Part shown: positions 39,000 through 48,540 of the stretch, piece after piece
Numbering within the stretch: position 1 is the first letter of the stretch
Layout: each line of letters starts with the position of its first letter
Assembly: GCF_000331995.1 (NCBI RefSeq)
Contig: NC_020134.1
Span: 2,826,627-2,890,626 of the forward strand
Origin: Thermoclostridium stercorarium subsp. stercorarium DSM 8532
GTDB lineage: Bacteria > Bacillota > Clostridia > DSM-8532
DNA: 64,000 bases
Reading direction: 5' to 3'
Notes under the pieces: generated by a model
Told to the model about the DNA's origin: nothing
The model's database searches: none
The model's input: only the letters and a program-made list of their open reading frames with translations
Program-made: the position numbers and the translations under genes

Positions 39000-40148
39000 T
39001 TATTCATTTTTCTGTTCCTTGCCGGCATTTGCCTTTATAATTTCCAGGATTAATTCAGTTGCCCTGGTCATGTCGGAAACCGATATTTGTTCATTCGTTC
39101 CGTGTACATTGGTCATGCCCACGCTCAGATTCACCGCAGGAATCCCTTTTGTGTTCAGGACGTTAGTATCACTGCCACCTCCGGTTTTTACCGGCAACAA
39201 GGGAAGGTTCAAAACAGCAGTCGCCTTTTTCAAAAGCCCCATGATCGGGTGATCTTCCGAAATGCTGTATCCTCCGTATTCCCTTTTCACTTCAATTTCA
39301 ACCAACGCCTTTTCGGCTTCCACACTGTTTCTGAAGGACTTCACCCACTCGTTTGTATATTTTTCAAGTTTTTCTTCGCTTATGCTTCTTAATTCCCCGT
39401 CAAGAACAACCTCATCGGGAACTATGTTGGTTGCCCGGCCTCCTTTGATTATACCTATATTGCATGTGCTTTCCTCATCGATTCTTCCCATAAAAGGTAA
39501 GCTTGCAACGGCCCTGGCTGCGGCACGAACGGCGTTAATTCCCTCTTCGGGGCAAACACCCGCATGAGCGGCTTTTCCCCTGACTATAAACCGAATTTTG
39601 TTATGGTACGGCGCCTTTACCGCAACGGTGCCAATCGTCCCGCCTTCATCCAGCACAAAGGCGTACTTCGCAGGTACCCTGAAAACGTCAAGAGCCTTTG
39701 CCCCGCACAGGCCGGTTTCTTCGGCAATCGAAAACACGGCGTACACATCGCCATGGGGCACCTTTTGTTCATTCAGCACGTTAATGGCTTCCAGTATGCA
39801 GGCGCAGCCTGCGAGGTCGTCCCCGCCGAGAACGGTTGTCCCGTCACTCTTAATAATATCCCCGCTGATTACCGGCGTTTTGCCCTTACCCGGTTCAACA
39901 GTATCCATATGCGCCATGAAGAGTAAAGGCGGGGCATCGGTATTGCCCGGGACTTTTACAATAACATTGCCCGCGTTTCCGCCGATTGTTTCGCCGGCAT
40001 TGTCCTCCTCCGGCCGATATCCCATTTCTTCCAGTTTCTTTTTTATCAGATCGGCCATTTGTCTTTCGTTTCCTGAGGTACTGTCTGTCCTGACCAGCTC
40101 ACAGAAAGTTTTCACAAGTCTTTCGGTATTTACGCCGACATTACTCAT
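39000..40148 (-). CDS. M20-family metallopeptidase (peptidase T-like)
   Basis: 382 residues from the ATG at 40148, which has GGAAGGG nine bases upstream. Zinc-ligand motifs: FMAHMDTVEPGKG (His, Asp), VLGGDDLAGCACILEAI (bridging Asp), AEETGLCGAKALD (catalytic Glu and ligand Glu), and the C-terminal His in MTNVHGTNEQI. GGDDLAG is typical of the peptidase T-like subgroup, which cleaves small peptides in the cytoplasm. It is 35 bases downstream of dut and converges on the motor operon. Confidence 0.92.
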   Translation of the reverse strand: MSNVGVNTERLVKTFCELVRTDSTSGNERQMADLIKKKLEEMGYRPEEDNAGETIGGNAGNVIVKVPGNTDAPPLLFMAHMDTVEPGKGKTPVISGDIIKSDGTTVLGGDDLAGCACILEAINVLNEQKVPHGDVYAVFSIAEETGLCGAKALDVFRVPAKYAFVLDEGGTIGTVAVKAPYHNKIRFIVRGKAAHAGVCPEEGINAVRAAARAVASLPFMGRIDEESTCNIGIIKGGRATNIVPDEVVLDGELRSISEEKLEKYTNEWVKSFRNSVEAEKALVEIEVKREYGGYSISEDHPIMGLLKKATAVLNLPLLPVKTGGGSDTNVLNTKGIPAVNLSVGMTNVHGTNEQISVSDMTRATELILEIIKANAGKEQKNE

Positions 40149-40183
40149 TTCTTTTTCCCTTCCTTCCGGAATAATTTTTATTC

Positions 40184-40699
40184 TCAAATTTTTGCCTCTC
40201 TTTCGTTTACACCGGTAGAACCAAAACCACCGCCGCGATTCGTTCCTATACCGGCAACAGAATCAACAACCTTAAGTCTCATTCTGGGTACTTCCTGAAG
40301 CACCAGCTGAGCTATTCTGTCACCTTTTCTGATAAGATATATACCCTGTTTGTTCCCCAAGCTGTCAACGGTATAATATTCCGTACTGTCGCCCGTTTCA
40401 GCCGATGTATTGGTTATGATTATTCCGACTTCGTCTCTGTACCCCGCATCTATTGTCCCGGGGGAATTTGATATGCGCAGCGGCGTTCTCAGTGTGATCC
40501 CGCTGCGGGGACGGACCTGGATTTCATATCCCGGCGGGATTGCCAGTTTAAGCCCTGTAGGAACAATGACCGTTTCATTAGGCCTTATTATCACATCCTC
40601 GGCAGCACATACATCCATACCGGAATCCCATTCGTTCTGATATTCGGGTAATTTTGCCCCTTCCCTACATATTTCCACCGCAACTTCTATCTCCTTCAT
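40184..40699 (-). CDS. dut: dUTP diphosphatase
   Basis: 171 residues from the ATG at 40699 (GGAG is 11 bases upstream). Conserved motifs: I near SGMDVCAAEDV, II in RPRSGITL, III in GTIDAGYRDEVGIIITN with the catalytic Asp and stacking Tyr, IV in KGDRIAQLVL, and V in NRGGGFGSTG. The chain is about 20 residues longer than usual because of an insert between motifs III and IV (SAETGDSTEYYTVDSLGNKQ). It forms a trimer and hydrolyses dUTP to dUMP. Confidence 0.95.
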   Translation of the reverse strand: MKEIEVAVEICREGAKLPEYQNEWDSGMDVCAAEDVIIRPNETVIVPTGLKLAIPPGYEIQVRPRSGITLRTPLRISNSPGTIDAGYRDEVGIIITNTSAETGDSTEYYTVDSLGNKQGIYLIRKGDRIAQLVLQEVPRMRLKVVDSVAGIGTNRGGGFGSTGVNEREAKI

Positions 40700-40730
40700 C
40701 CTTGTCCCAACTCCATTCCGTATTTTTAAA

Positions 40731-43166
40731 CTATTCCACTCCCCGGTAATAATGACCATGTGTAAGGCTTTTGTTTTTCAAAAACAATAAATCCCGGGAA
40801 GCCTTTGTTTTTCGGTTAACCCACAATTCCCTGTAATAATTGCATATATTCGTTATTTCGTCCGGCCTTTCATCCATTATACCAATCCTCAGGATTTTTA
40901 CGCCGGTATTTTCAAAACCGGTTAGATCGTCCATCATCATTATACTGCTGTTATAAACCGTTGTCCTTCCAAGTTCGGGATCGGTGATATACATAAAGCG
41001 CCTGCCGGTATGATCTGTCAAATACCCCTGTTTGTTGCCGCATACACCGCATTTTTGCCCGCAGTCCCCATTATTGCTTGCCGGGCAGTATTCCAGCGTC
41101 ATAACGGGTATCGACCCGTACACATAAGCCTCCATCGGAATATCGCAGGATTCCATATCCCTCAGCGCTTCAAAATTCAGTTCCAGCGATGGCATTATCC
41201 CCGACGGCCTGTATCTGCTTATTAAAGCTATTGCCGGCAAATTGAAAATATTCATCGTATAATCCAGAACAACAGGAATATCAGGAAACTCCTCCCTGAC
41301 GCGGTGAAGCGCTCCCAGATTGCCTACAAGGATTCCGTCAGGGCGTTTTTTCATTAAATGAATCCTTTTCATATACATATCCATCTGCCTGTCGGTCAGT
41401 ACCGCCGGTATCGCTGCATATACCTCTATTCCTTCATTCTGAAACCGCTCAATGGCATCGGTATGCTCCGGCCTGATGTATACCCTGTCGGCGGTTATGC
41501 TTCCGGGCGGTAATTCAGGCGGGGTTTTATAAAACATCAGGCTTATTTTTCTTTCATAAGACAAATACATGGCATTTCCCGGAAAATACGTATTTTCGGG
41601 TATAAAGCGCCTTTCTGTCATGCTTTCCCGCTTTTTTGACAACTCCGTCAGCGCCTTTCGCCTCATTTCATTCACTACAGAGACGGGAATAAAGGATTTG
41701 TTATCTGTCAGTACCCGAACATCATCGAAATAATAAGGAGTGTCGCCCGTTTTTTTCAGCTGTTCACAAATCCGATCTCCGGTTAAAGGTTTTTTTAATG
41801 CTTCCTGGCAAGGCTCGTTCCCCTCTATGCTGACCGTATTTTGGCTGTAATCGGTAACGACAAGCAAAGGCTTTTCACCCTTAAAAAGCCGGAACTCACC
41901 TTTTACAGGCACCGTTGGTACGTTTTTCGATGCGAATCCGGACAAAAATTCCATAAGTTTTCTGTCCGAAGTTTTGTAAACGGGGCTGCCCGGGCGCGCA
42001 TCACGCCTGAAATTCCCCAAAAGGACGGTACTCCCGGGCAGGGCGCTTTTTACATGTTTTCCGTCCCGCAGCATGACACTGACTACGGTGGATAAAATAC
42101 CCCCGTCCCATATCTCAATACCGTCCCCGATATTTACCTCCTCATCAAGCTTTACACCTACGAGAGTATTTTCCCTGTCGGTATAAAAACTCTTTTTAAC
42201 TTCGCCTTTCAGCCTTACAACCGTGCCTGCCCTGACGCCCCAATGTTTCGGATGCTCAATGCTGATAAGTTTCTTATCCTTCCCGTCAAGGTACCCCGTC
42301 GTAAACCCTCCGCGGCTGAATACCTGTTCAAGCAGGCGAATATCCTCCGGCTCAACCTTGTATGACTCCCTGTCCGACAGGGCAAGATCAACGTACTTTC
42401 TGTATATCATAACCGTCGCAGCCACATATTCGGCTGACTTCATCCTGCCTTCTATTTTAAGGGCCCTGACACCGGTATCTATAATGTCGGGCAGTAATTC
42501 CAGCGTCATAAGATCTTTCGGGCTCAAAAGGTAATTGCCGGAAGTGGGTAATCCTTCAATTCTGTAGGGCAGCCGGCATGGCTGGGCACATCTTCCCCTG
42601 TTTCCGCTCCTTCCGCCGATGAAACTGCTTAACAGGCATTGACCTGACCGGCAGATGCACAGGGCGCCATGCACGAAGATTTCAGCCTCAATGCCGGTTT
42701 TTTTTACTATTTCCTTTATCTCAGCAAGGCTCAGCTCCCTTGCCAGCACAACGCGGCTGATACCAAGAGCCTGCGCTGCCCTTACGCCGTCCGTATTGTG
42801 AATTGTCATCTGTGTGCTGGCATGAATGGGCAGACCCGGGGCTGTTTCCCTCAAAATATTAATAAGCCCCAGATCCTGCACTATAATCCCGTCAATCCCC
42901 TCATTATACGCAAAAGAAGCCAACTTTCGGGCTTCTTCCAACTCTCTGTCCGATATTAAAGTGTTTAACGTAAGGTATACCTTCACGCCCCGGACATGAG
43001 CGTCTTTTATTACCGCAGAAAGAGTCTGGTTGTCAAAATTATTCGCATTAATTCTTGCATTAAATGCTTTCGCCCCGAGGTATACCGCATCCGCGCCTGC
43101 CGCAACCGCGGCTTTATACGCCTCAGGACTGCCCGCCGGAGCAAGAAGCTCTATTTTTTCATCCAT
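40731..43166 (-). CDS. U32-family peptidase with DUF3656 extension
   Basis: 811 residues. The N-terminal U32 domain (MDEKIELLAPAGSPEAYKAA) carries the family signature around residues 165-200: EIFVHGALCICRSGQCLLS, followed by the cysteines of GRCAQPCRLPY. The middle and C-terminal parts match the long Firmicute form with DUF3656, including another cysteine group (EYCPASNNGDCGQKCGVCG). Related proteins modify 23S rRNA or act as collagenase-like peptidases. The start is ambiguous: a GTG three codons earlier is possible. It precedes dut by 31 bases. Confidence 0.9.
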   Translation of the reverse strand: MDEKIELLAPAGSPEAYKAAVAAGADAVYLGAKAFNARINANNFDNQTLSAVIKDAHVRGVKVYLTLNTLISDRELEEARKLASFAYNEGIDGIIVQDLGLINILRETAPGLPIHASTQMTIHNTDGVRAAQALGISRVVLARELSLAEIKEIVKKTGIEAEIFVHGALCICRSGQCLLSSFIGGRSGNRGRCAQPCRLPYRIEGLPTSGNYLLSPKDLMTLELLPDIIDTGVRALKIEGRMKSAEYVAATVMIYRKYVDLALSDRESYKVEPEDIRLLEQVFSRGGFTTGYLDGKDKKLISIEHPKHWGVRAGTVVRLKGEVKKSFYTDRENTLVGVKLDEEVNIGDGIEIWDGGILSTVVSVMLRDGKHVKSALPGSTVLLGNFRRDARPGSPVYKTSDRKLMEFLSGFASKNVPTVPVKGEFRLFKGEKPLLVVTDYSQNTVSIEGNEPCQEALKKPLTGDRICEQLKKTGDTPYYFDDVRVLTDNKSFIPVSVVNEMRRKALTELSKKRESMTERRFIPENTYFPGNAMYLSYERKISLMFYKTPPELPPGSITADRVYIRPEHTDAIERFQNEGIEVYAAIPAVLTDRQMDMYMKRIHLMKKRPDGILVGNLGALHRVREEFPDIPVVLDYTMNIFNLPAIALISRYRPSGIMPSLELNFEALRDMESCDIPMEAYVYGSIPVMTLEYCPASNNGDCGQKCGVCGNKQGYLTDHTGRRFMYITDPELGRTTVYNSSIMMMDDLTGFENTGVKILRIGIMDERPDEITNICNYYRELWVNRKTKASRDLLFLKNKSLTHGHYYRGVE

Positions 43167-43210
43167 ATGTTGCACCCGTTTTTCACCCGTCCGTTCCCTT
43201 TCGGTTCTTT

Positions 43211-43762
43211 CTACGCGCCTTCATCGACATCACACTTGTTATTATTCCCGTCTTCCTTAATGAAATCCTGTTTTTTGTCGTCATTACAGTCGCGCTGTTC
43301 CGAATCCTTTCCCCGAACCGTTTCCTTAACTTCCTCTTCCCGTGGCCTGTACTTGTACCTGTAAACTATTTCCTTTTTTCTGTCATCTTTTTCGAATATC
43401 TTTCTAATCCAGTCCATAACTTCCAGCAGGCCTTTTGCCTTTACTAAAACATCATTTTTCAGTACTTCCACCGCATCCTTCGCCGAATCCGAAATTTTCC
43501 CCACATTTTTGACCACCTTCTGTATCGATTCCATCTCTTCCTTCAGCATATCCGACACTTTGGCCACATTTTCGGTTATTTCAGGCAGTCTTTCAAGTGT
43601 ATTGTCAATACTGGCACGGTTTCTGTCAAGGATCCTCCTTACATTCCTGAGTATATCAACCAGGTTCGCAACGGCCAGCAGAAGGTAGAACAATACGCCT
43701 GTGGCAAGGATGAACAGAGCTACTTTAAAAAGATCACCCCAAGTAATCGTTGTATTCAGCAT
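43211..43762 (-). CDS. Membrane-anchored helical protein (DUF948-like)
   Basis: 183 residues: one N-terminal membrane segment (about 10-35, LFKVALFILATGVLFYLLLAV), then a long helix with regular hydrophobic spacing (VDILRNVRRILDRNRASIDN to about 130) and a polar, disordered tail. The pattern resembles DUF948 proteins of Firmicutes; function is unknown. It lies 27 bases after zapA and 44 before the U32 gene in one operon. Confidence 0.7.
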   Translation of the reverse strand: MLNTTITWGDLFKVALFILATGVLFYLLLAVANLVDILRNVRRILDRNRASIDNTLERLPEITENVAKVSDMLKEEMESIQKVVKNVGKISDSAKDAVEVLKNDVLVKAKGLLEVMDWIRKIFEKDDRKKEIVYRYKYRPREEEVKETVRGKDSEQRDCNDDKKQDFIKEDGNNNKCDVDEGA

Positions 43763-43789
43763 ACCAACATCCTCCGAAAATTTCAGATA

Positions 43790-44227
43790 TTATTTTACGT
43801 TATGCAGCCTTGGCTTGGGGGGAGTCTCTCCTGTGGCTTTCGCAAGAGAATTCCTTACTTCCGAAAGTTCAGTTTCGCATCTTGTAAGTTCAAGCAAAAG
43901 ATGTTTGTTTTCTTCATTGGCTTTCTGAAGTTGCTGAGACAGCATGTCCCTCTCCTGTTTTACCTGCTGCAGCTCCTTTTTCACGCTTTCCAGTTCCTTT
44001 TCCAAAGCATCTTTGGCTTCGGCAAGCTTGAACATGTCGTCAACTACATTTATCGCGCTTAAAATTGAAGCCATTGATGTGCTTAAAGCCTGATTTGCCT
44101 TCATGATCTCGGTAACCTTCTGATCTACGTATAACGCAACCCGCTGCATGTATTCGGGAGATTCATAGCCACATACGGTATATTCATTCCCCGCAATACG
44201 AACATTAACCTTGTTCTTGCCGGCCAT
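43790..44227 (-). CDS. zapA: Cell division protein ZapA
   Basis: 145 residues. The N-terminal domain (NKVNVRIAGNEYTVCGYESPEYMQRVA) is the ZapA fold, followed by VDQKVTEIMKA and a coiled coil from about 65 to 125. ZapA bundles FtsZ filaments at the division ring. It is first in an operon with the DUF948-like, U32 and dut genes. A promoter lies at 44374-44403. Confidence 0.92.
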   Translation of the reverse strand: MAGKNKVNVRIAGNEYTVCGYESPEYMQRVALYVDQKVTEIMKANQALSTSMASILSAINVVDDMFKLAEAKDALEKELESVKKELQQVKQERDMLSQQLQKANEENKHLLLELTRCETELSEVRNSLAKATGETPPKPRLHNVK

Positions 44228-44373
44228 CTCATCAACTCCTGTTTTCTTTCGTATGATAGGACAGGATCAACGCCGAAACATCTCCATAAAATAAAAAGCA
44301 ACAAAAGGCATTTTTCTATCGCCTTAGTAAACATATCGGTTTACCAACGCCCAAAGTTGAATGGTTTAAGTCA

Positions 44374-44403
44374 AGTATACCACATAAAAATATTTTTCTT
44401 CAA
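44374..44403 (-). promoter_or_regulatory. Sigma-A promoter of the zapA operon
   Basis: TTGAAG (44403-44398), 18 bases, TATACT (44379-44374) on the minus strand, directly after the terminator of the Tex gene. Confidence 0.65.
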
Positions 44404-44431
44404 TAAAAACGTCGGACATTGTGCAATGCCC
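44404..44431 (-). terminator. Terminator of the Tex gene
   Basis: On the minus strand GGGCATT pairs with AATGTCC (one G-U) around a GCAC loop, followed by GACGTTTTTATTG. It lies about 35 bases after the Tex stop codon. Confidence 0.6.
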
Positions 44432-44467
44432 GCAAACTTCTGTTTTCACGAATTGTTGCGCAACATT

Positions 44468-46615
44468 CTACACACTGCGCATTGTAAGCGATATCCTTTT
44501 TCTTTCTATGTCCACGTCAAGAACCTTTACCGTGACTATGTCCCCCACTGAAACCACATCAAGAGGGTTTTTCACAAATTTGTCGGAAAGCTGTGAAATA
44601 TGGACCAGTCCATCCTGATGCACACCTATGTCAACGAACGCACCGAAGTCTGCCACATTCCTCACCGTTCCCGTTAACACCATACCGGGTTTCAAATCTT
44701 TAATATCAAGTATGTCACGCCTTAACATCGGCGGAGGAAGTTCGTCCCGCGGATCTCTTCCGGGCTTTTTCAATTCTTCTATAATGTCCTTAAGGGTGGG
44801 CTCGCCGATATTAAGTTCCTCCGCAAGGTTTTTAAGGCCGATTTCCTTAATCTTAAGGTCTATCAAGTCCAGGTCGTGATTCCGTATATCCTCATGGGTA
44901 TAACCAAGCTTTTTCAGCAGCAATTCACATGCGTCATAGGATTCCGGGTGAACGGCGGTATTATCCAGCACATTGTCGCCGTCGCGGATTCTTAAAAATC
45001 CCGCACACTGTTCAAAAATTTTGGGACCGAGCTTGGGTACTTTCTTAAGTTCTTCACGGCTTCTGAATTTGCCCACCTTTTCTCTGTATGCAACTATATT
45101 TGCTGCCACACTTTTGCTGATGCCCGAAACATATGAAAGCAACGACACCGATGCGGTATTCAGGTCAACTCCGACTTTGTTCACAACATCCTCCACCACC
45201 GCACCGAGTGTTTCACTTAAACGCTTCTGGTTCATATCGTGCTGATACTGCCCGACACCTATCGATTTGGGATCTATTTTTACCAGCTCGGCAAGCGGAT
45301 CCTGCAGGCGCCTTGCTATTGATACGGCACTTCTGAGCGATACGTCAAAGTCCGGAAATTCTTCAGCCCCAAGCCTTGAAGCCGAATATACCGATGCTCC
45401 TGCTTCATTTACCACCATGTATTTGACTTCTTTTTCTATTTCCTTAAGCATATCGGCGACAAAAATCTCTGTTTCCCTGCTGGCGGTTCCGTTTCCTATA
45501 GCAATAACGTCAACGTCGTATTTTTCAATCAATTCTTTCAGCACCGCCTTTGCCTCTTCGGTTCTGTTCTGCGGAGGGGTCGGATATACAACACCGGTGG
45601 CAAGTACTTTCCCCGTTTCGTCTACAACGCATATTTTGCATCCGGTACGGTATGCCGGATCAATTCCGAGAACCACACAGTTATGCACAGGCGGTTGCAT
45701 TAAAAGTTTTCTGAGGTTCTCCCGAAAAACCGACATTGCCTGTTCTTCGGCCCTTTCTGTCAGTTCGTTTCTTATTTCCCGTTCGATGGACGGCCGGATT
45801 AGTCTTTTGTAGGCATCTTCAACGGCCATCGCCATGTGTTTCCGGTTTTCCCGGTCTTTTATGCCAAAACTTTCGTACAGGAATGCCAGAACTTTGTCTT
45901 CCGGAACCGAGATACTGACCTTCAGGAATTCTTCCCTTTCTCCCCTGTTAATGGCCAGTATCCTGTGGCTTGGAATTGTTTTCACAGGTTCTTTAAAATC
46001 ATAATACTGTCTGTATACCGAATCCTCTTCCTTAACGGCCACTGACTCCACAACGCCCGACAGATGAAAAATATTTCTTATCTCCTTCCTTACCAAAGCG
46101 TTGTCGGATATTTCTTCGGCCACTATATCCCTTGCTCCCTCCAAAACCTCCTCCACATTGTTCAGACCCTTTTCGGGATTTATATATTCCCGAGCCTTAT
46201 TTTCTATTGTTTCATCAGTTATGTTTCCCAACATCATAAGTGATGCAAGGGGTTCAAGCCCTTTTTCCTTCGCAATCATTGCCCTGGTTCTGCGCTTTGG
46301 CCTGAACGGCCTGTATATATCCTCTATCTCCTGTAGGGTCATTGCCCCTTCTATTGACGCGGCAATTTCGTCGGTCATTTTGCCCTGTTCCTCTATCAAC
46401 CTGTAAACATCTTTTTTTCTGGCTTCAAGATTTTTAAGGTATGAATAACGTTCATTAAATTCCCGCAGCACCTGATCATTCAGCGACCCTGTCATTTCCT
46501 TGCGGTATCTTGCTATAAACGGAATGGTATTTCCCGCTTCTATAAGATTAATAACATTTTCAACCTGTGTCTTGCTCAGCTGAAATTCCTTCTGCAAAAC
46601 AGCCTTAATATCCAT
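44468..46615 (-). CDS. Tex-family S1 RNA-binding protein
   Basis: 715 residues from the ATG at 46615 with AGGAGG upstream. Domains: an N-terminal helical region (LQKEFQLSKTQVENVINLIE), the YqgF-like RNase H fold (VLGIDPAYRTGCKICVVDETG, about 325), a helix-hairpin-helix part (TASVSLLSYVSGISKSVAANIV), and a C-terminal S1 domain (GMVLTGTVRNVADFGAFVDIGV). Tex binds nucleic acids and is a transcription accessory factor. It lies downstream of sigH with a terminator between. Confidence 0.95.
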   Translation of the reverse strand: MDIKAVLQKEFQLSKTQVENVINLIEAGNTIPFIARYRKEMTGSLNDQVLREFNERYSYLKNLEARKKDVYRLIEEQGKMTDEIAASIEGAMTLQEIEDIYRPFRPKRRTRAMIAKEKGLEPLASLMMLGNITDETIENKAREYINPEKGLNNVEEVLEGARDIVAEEISDNALVRKEIRNIFHLSGVVESVAVKEEDSVYRQYYDFKEPVKTIPSHRILAINRGEREEFLKVSISVPEDKVLAFLYESFGIKDRENRKHMAMAVEDAYKRLIRPSIEREIRNELTERAEEQAMSVFRENLRKLLMQPPVHNCVVLGIDPAYRTGCKICVVDETGKVLATGVVYPTPPQNRTEEAKAVLKELIEKYDVDVIAIGNGTASRETEIFVADMLKEIEKEVKYMVVNEAGASVYSASRLGAEEFPDFDVSLRSAVSIARRLQDPLAELVKIDPKSIGVGQYQHDMNQKRLSETLGAVVEDVVNKVGVDLNTASVSLLSYVSGISKSVAANIVAYREKVGKFRSREELKKVPKLGPKIFEQCAGFLRIRDGDNVLDNTAVHPESYDACELLLKKLGYTHEDIRNHDLDLIDLKIKEIGLKNLAEELNIGEPTLKDIIEELKKPGRDPRDELPPPMLRRDILDIKDLKPGMVLTGTVRNVADFGAFVDIGVHQDGLVHISQLSDKFVKNPLDVVSVGDIVTVKVLDVDIERKRISLTMRSV

Positions 46616-46667
46616 AAATTTCCTCCTGTTAACCGCAAAAATATATTTTGGCACAAATAAAAAAACA

Positions 46668-46699
46668 CAGTATTACGCCTTTTTAATATACCTGTGTTT
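46668..46699 (-). terminator. Terminator of sigH
   Basis: On the minus strand AAACACAG pairs with CTGTGTTT around an 11-base loop, followed by a T-run ending TTTATTTG. It lies 33 bases after the sigH stop and before the Tex ribosome binding site. Confidence 0.7.
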
Positions 46700-46731
46700 C
46701 GGGAAATTATATGCCTGAAAAAAAGGGCAAC

Positions 46732-47379
46732 TCAATCAACCATTTCTCTGCTGTTAAATATATATTTTTCAATTTTTTTCTTAACCCGCTGAAGGGCATT
46801 GTCGACCGACTTAACAGGTTTATTGAGCTTGTTTGCTATTTCGGTGTAGGATTTCCCGTTAAGATAAAGGGACAGAACTTCCCACTCAAATGTTGAAAGG
46901 ATTTCACATATTTTGCTCTCAATTCCGCTGATTTCTTCCTTTGTTATCAGAAGCTGTTCCGGATCCATTACGATTTGATGCGCAATCATATCGATATAAG
47001 TTTTATCGGAGGAATCATCATCATAGACTTTACGGTTCAGGGAAATATAAGTATTCAACGGAATGTGTTTCTGCCTTGTGGCATTTTTTATCGCAGTTAT
47101 CATCTGTCTTGTAATGCACAATTCGGCAAAGGTTTTAAAGGCCATGGACTTATCATGCCTGTAATCGCGGGTGGCCTTAAAAAGGCCAATCATTCCCTCC
47201 TGCACCACATCCTCACGATCAGCTCCTATGAGAAAATAAGTCCTCGCCTTTGCTTTTACCAAATCTTTGTACTTGTTAATAAGAAATTCGGTGGCGTTTT
47301 TGTCACCGCGCCTGCCAAGCAGAACTATTTCCTCGTCTTCCAGTTTTGAATATTCTTCTGCAGTTAATTTTGTTATCAC
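46732..47379 (-). CDS. sigH: RNA polymerase sporulation sigma factor SigH
   Basis: 215 residues of the sigma-70 family: region 2 (FLINKYKDLVKAKARTYFL, DREDVVQEGMIGLFKATRDY), then a linker and region 4 (LSTFEWEVLSLYLNGKSYTEIA, NKPVKSVDNALQRVKKKI). The length and region 2 match SigH/Spo0H, which switches on early stationary-phase and sporulation genes. The start is a GTG with GGGAG seven bases upstream. This is the main evidence that the organism can form spores. Confidence 0.95.
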   Translation of the reverse strand: MITKLTAEEYSKLEDEEIVLLGRRGDKNATEFLINKYKDLVKAKARTYFLIGADREDVVQEGMIGLFKATRDYRHDKSMAFKTFAELCITRQMITAIKNATRQKHIPLNTYISLNRKVYDDDSSDKTYIDMIAHQIVMDPEQLLITKEEISGIESKICEILSTFEWEVLSLYLNGKSYTEIANKLNKPVKSVDNALQRVKKKIEKYIFNSREMVD

Positions 47380-47534
47380 GTTAAGTCTCCCAATCCTCTT
47401 GGTTTATCTTAAATTCCGGTTTTGCATATGTATATATTTCACCACAGAGAACAGAGAAAAATAAGTAACCGTCCCAGTAAAATACATTATCTTACTTTCT
47501 TACTAAAGAATTATATGTTATTGCTTGTACACTG

Positions 47535-48362
47535 TCAAGGCTCTGACTTTTTCATGACCAGACCCTTCGCGGTAATACATATCTCCCGGATATTTAAAGC
47601 CGCAAAACGTTCCAGTCCGGCCTGAATCATTTTCTGCGCCCTTTTTATCGCATCCACCAGGTTATAACCATAAACCATTATTACATCCATGTCTATAATA
47701 ACCCCGTCATTGTCCTTGTTTATCCTGAAACGTGAGATTTTATCCATTTCCTCCATCCCGGTAATTATATGATTTACAATCTGATAAATGGCATAATCCG
47801 ATACGGTGTATTTCCCGTTATAACTGAACGGCGGACGAACCACCGATTTTTCGCCCATATTCTGAAAATGTCCCTTTGCTTTGCGTTTAAAAATCTGCAG
47901 CGGATCCAGGAAATATCCTGCGAAATCCTTCTTCAGCTCTACCGTTGGCACGGGTATGACATGCTTGCCCTGATGTATTCTTGTATTAAGAGCCTGCTTT
48001 ATTTCCAGCTCGCTGGCCACGTCTTCTATATACACCTTTTCGCTGACCGTTCCAAGGCCAAGGATTTCCGCTATTCTTTCCACCATACCGTCCGAAGTTC
48101 CCAAAATAAGTATGGCGTCAGGGTTATGTTTTTTAAGTGCCTCGATTACCTGATTTCTGTGGTCTGGATCGGTAAACAGCGCCGTTTTGATTGACCCTAC
48201 CTTTGTGGGTTCCTTTTTGGCTGATTTCCCGGCAATAATACGGTTTTGGTAAATAAGCAGCCCGTCATCGATTATATAGTCAATATTTCTTTCCTTTGCA
48301 ACCCAAAGCGCCCTGTAACTTTTTCCGGTACCGCTTGGCCCGACAAAACCCACAACACGCAT
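47535..48362 (-). CDS. P-loop ATPase fused to an Asp23/Gls24-like domain
   Basis: 275 residues. The N-terminus has a Walker A motif (RVVGFVGPSGTGKSYRALWV, Lys about 14) and possible Walker B strands (AILILGTSDGMVE). From about 185 on (YTVSDYAIYQIVNHIITGME, then IIDMDVIMVYGYNLVDAIKR) the pattern resembles the Asp23/Gls24 envelope-stress family. The combination is seldom described, and the role is unknown. It is probably monocistronic, behind the MsmX-type ATPase terminator and before sigH. Confidence 0.7.
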   Translation of the reverse strand: MRVVGFVGPSGTGKSYRALWVAKERNIDYIIDDGLLIYQNRIIAGKSAKKEPTKVGSIKTALFTDPDHRNQVIEALKKHNPDAILILGTSDGMVERIAEILGLGTVSEKVYIEDVASELEIKQALNTRIHQGKHVIPVPTVELKKDFAGYFLDPLQIFKRKAKGHFQNMGEKSVVRPPFSYNGKYTVSDYAIYQIVNHIITGMEEMDKISRFRINKDNDGVIIDMDVIMVYGYNLVDAIKRAQKMIQAGLERFAALNIREICITAKGLVMKKSEP

Positions 48363-48488
48363 AAAGCTTCAACCCCGAAAAAAAATATAAACTTTAAGGC
48401 AAAATAAAAAACCTTATTCAAAAATATAATTTTATCCAATACTGCCCAATGATACTCACATTATACCACATTCCGCGCCGGATTTAAG

Positions 48489-48522
48489 CAAAAAATAAAA
48501 GCGGAGATGCAGCATCTCCGCT
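48489..48522 (-). terminator. Terminator of the sugar ABC ATPase gene
   Basis: Stem AGCGGAGAT/ATCTCCGCT (48500-48508 and 48514-48522) with a 5-base loop, followed on the minus strand by TTTATTTTTT. It starts 18 bases after the stop codon. Confidence 0.9.
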
Positions 48523-48540
48523 CGTTTATTCCTACTTTTA

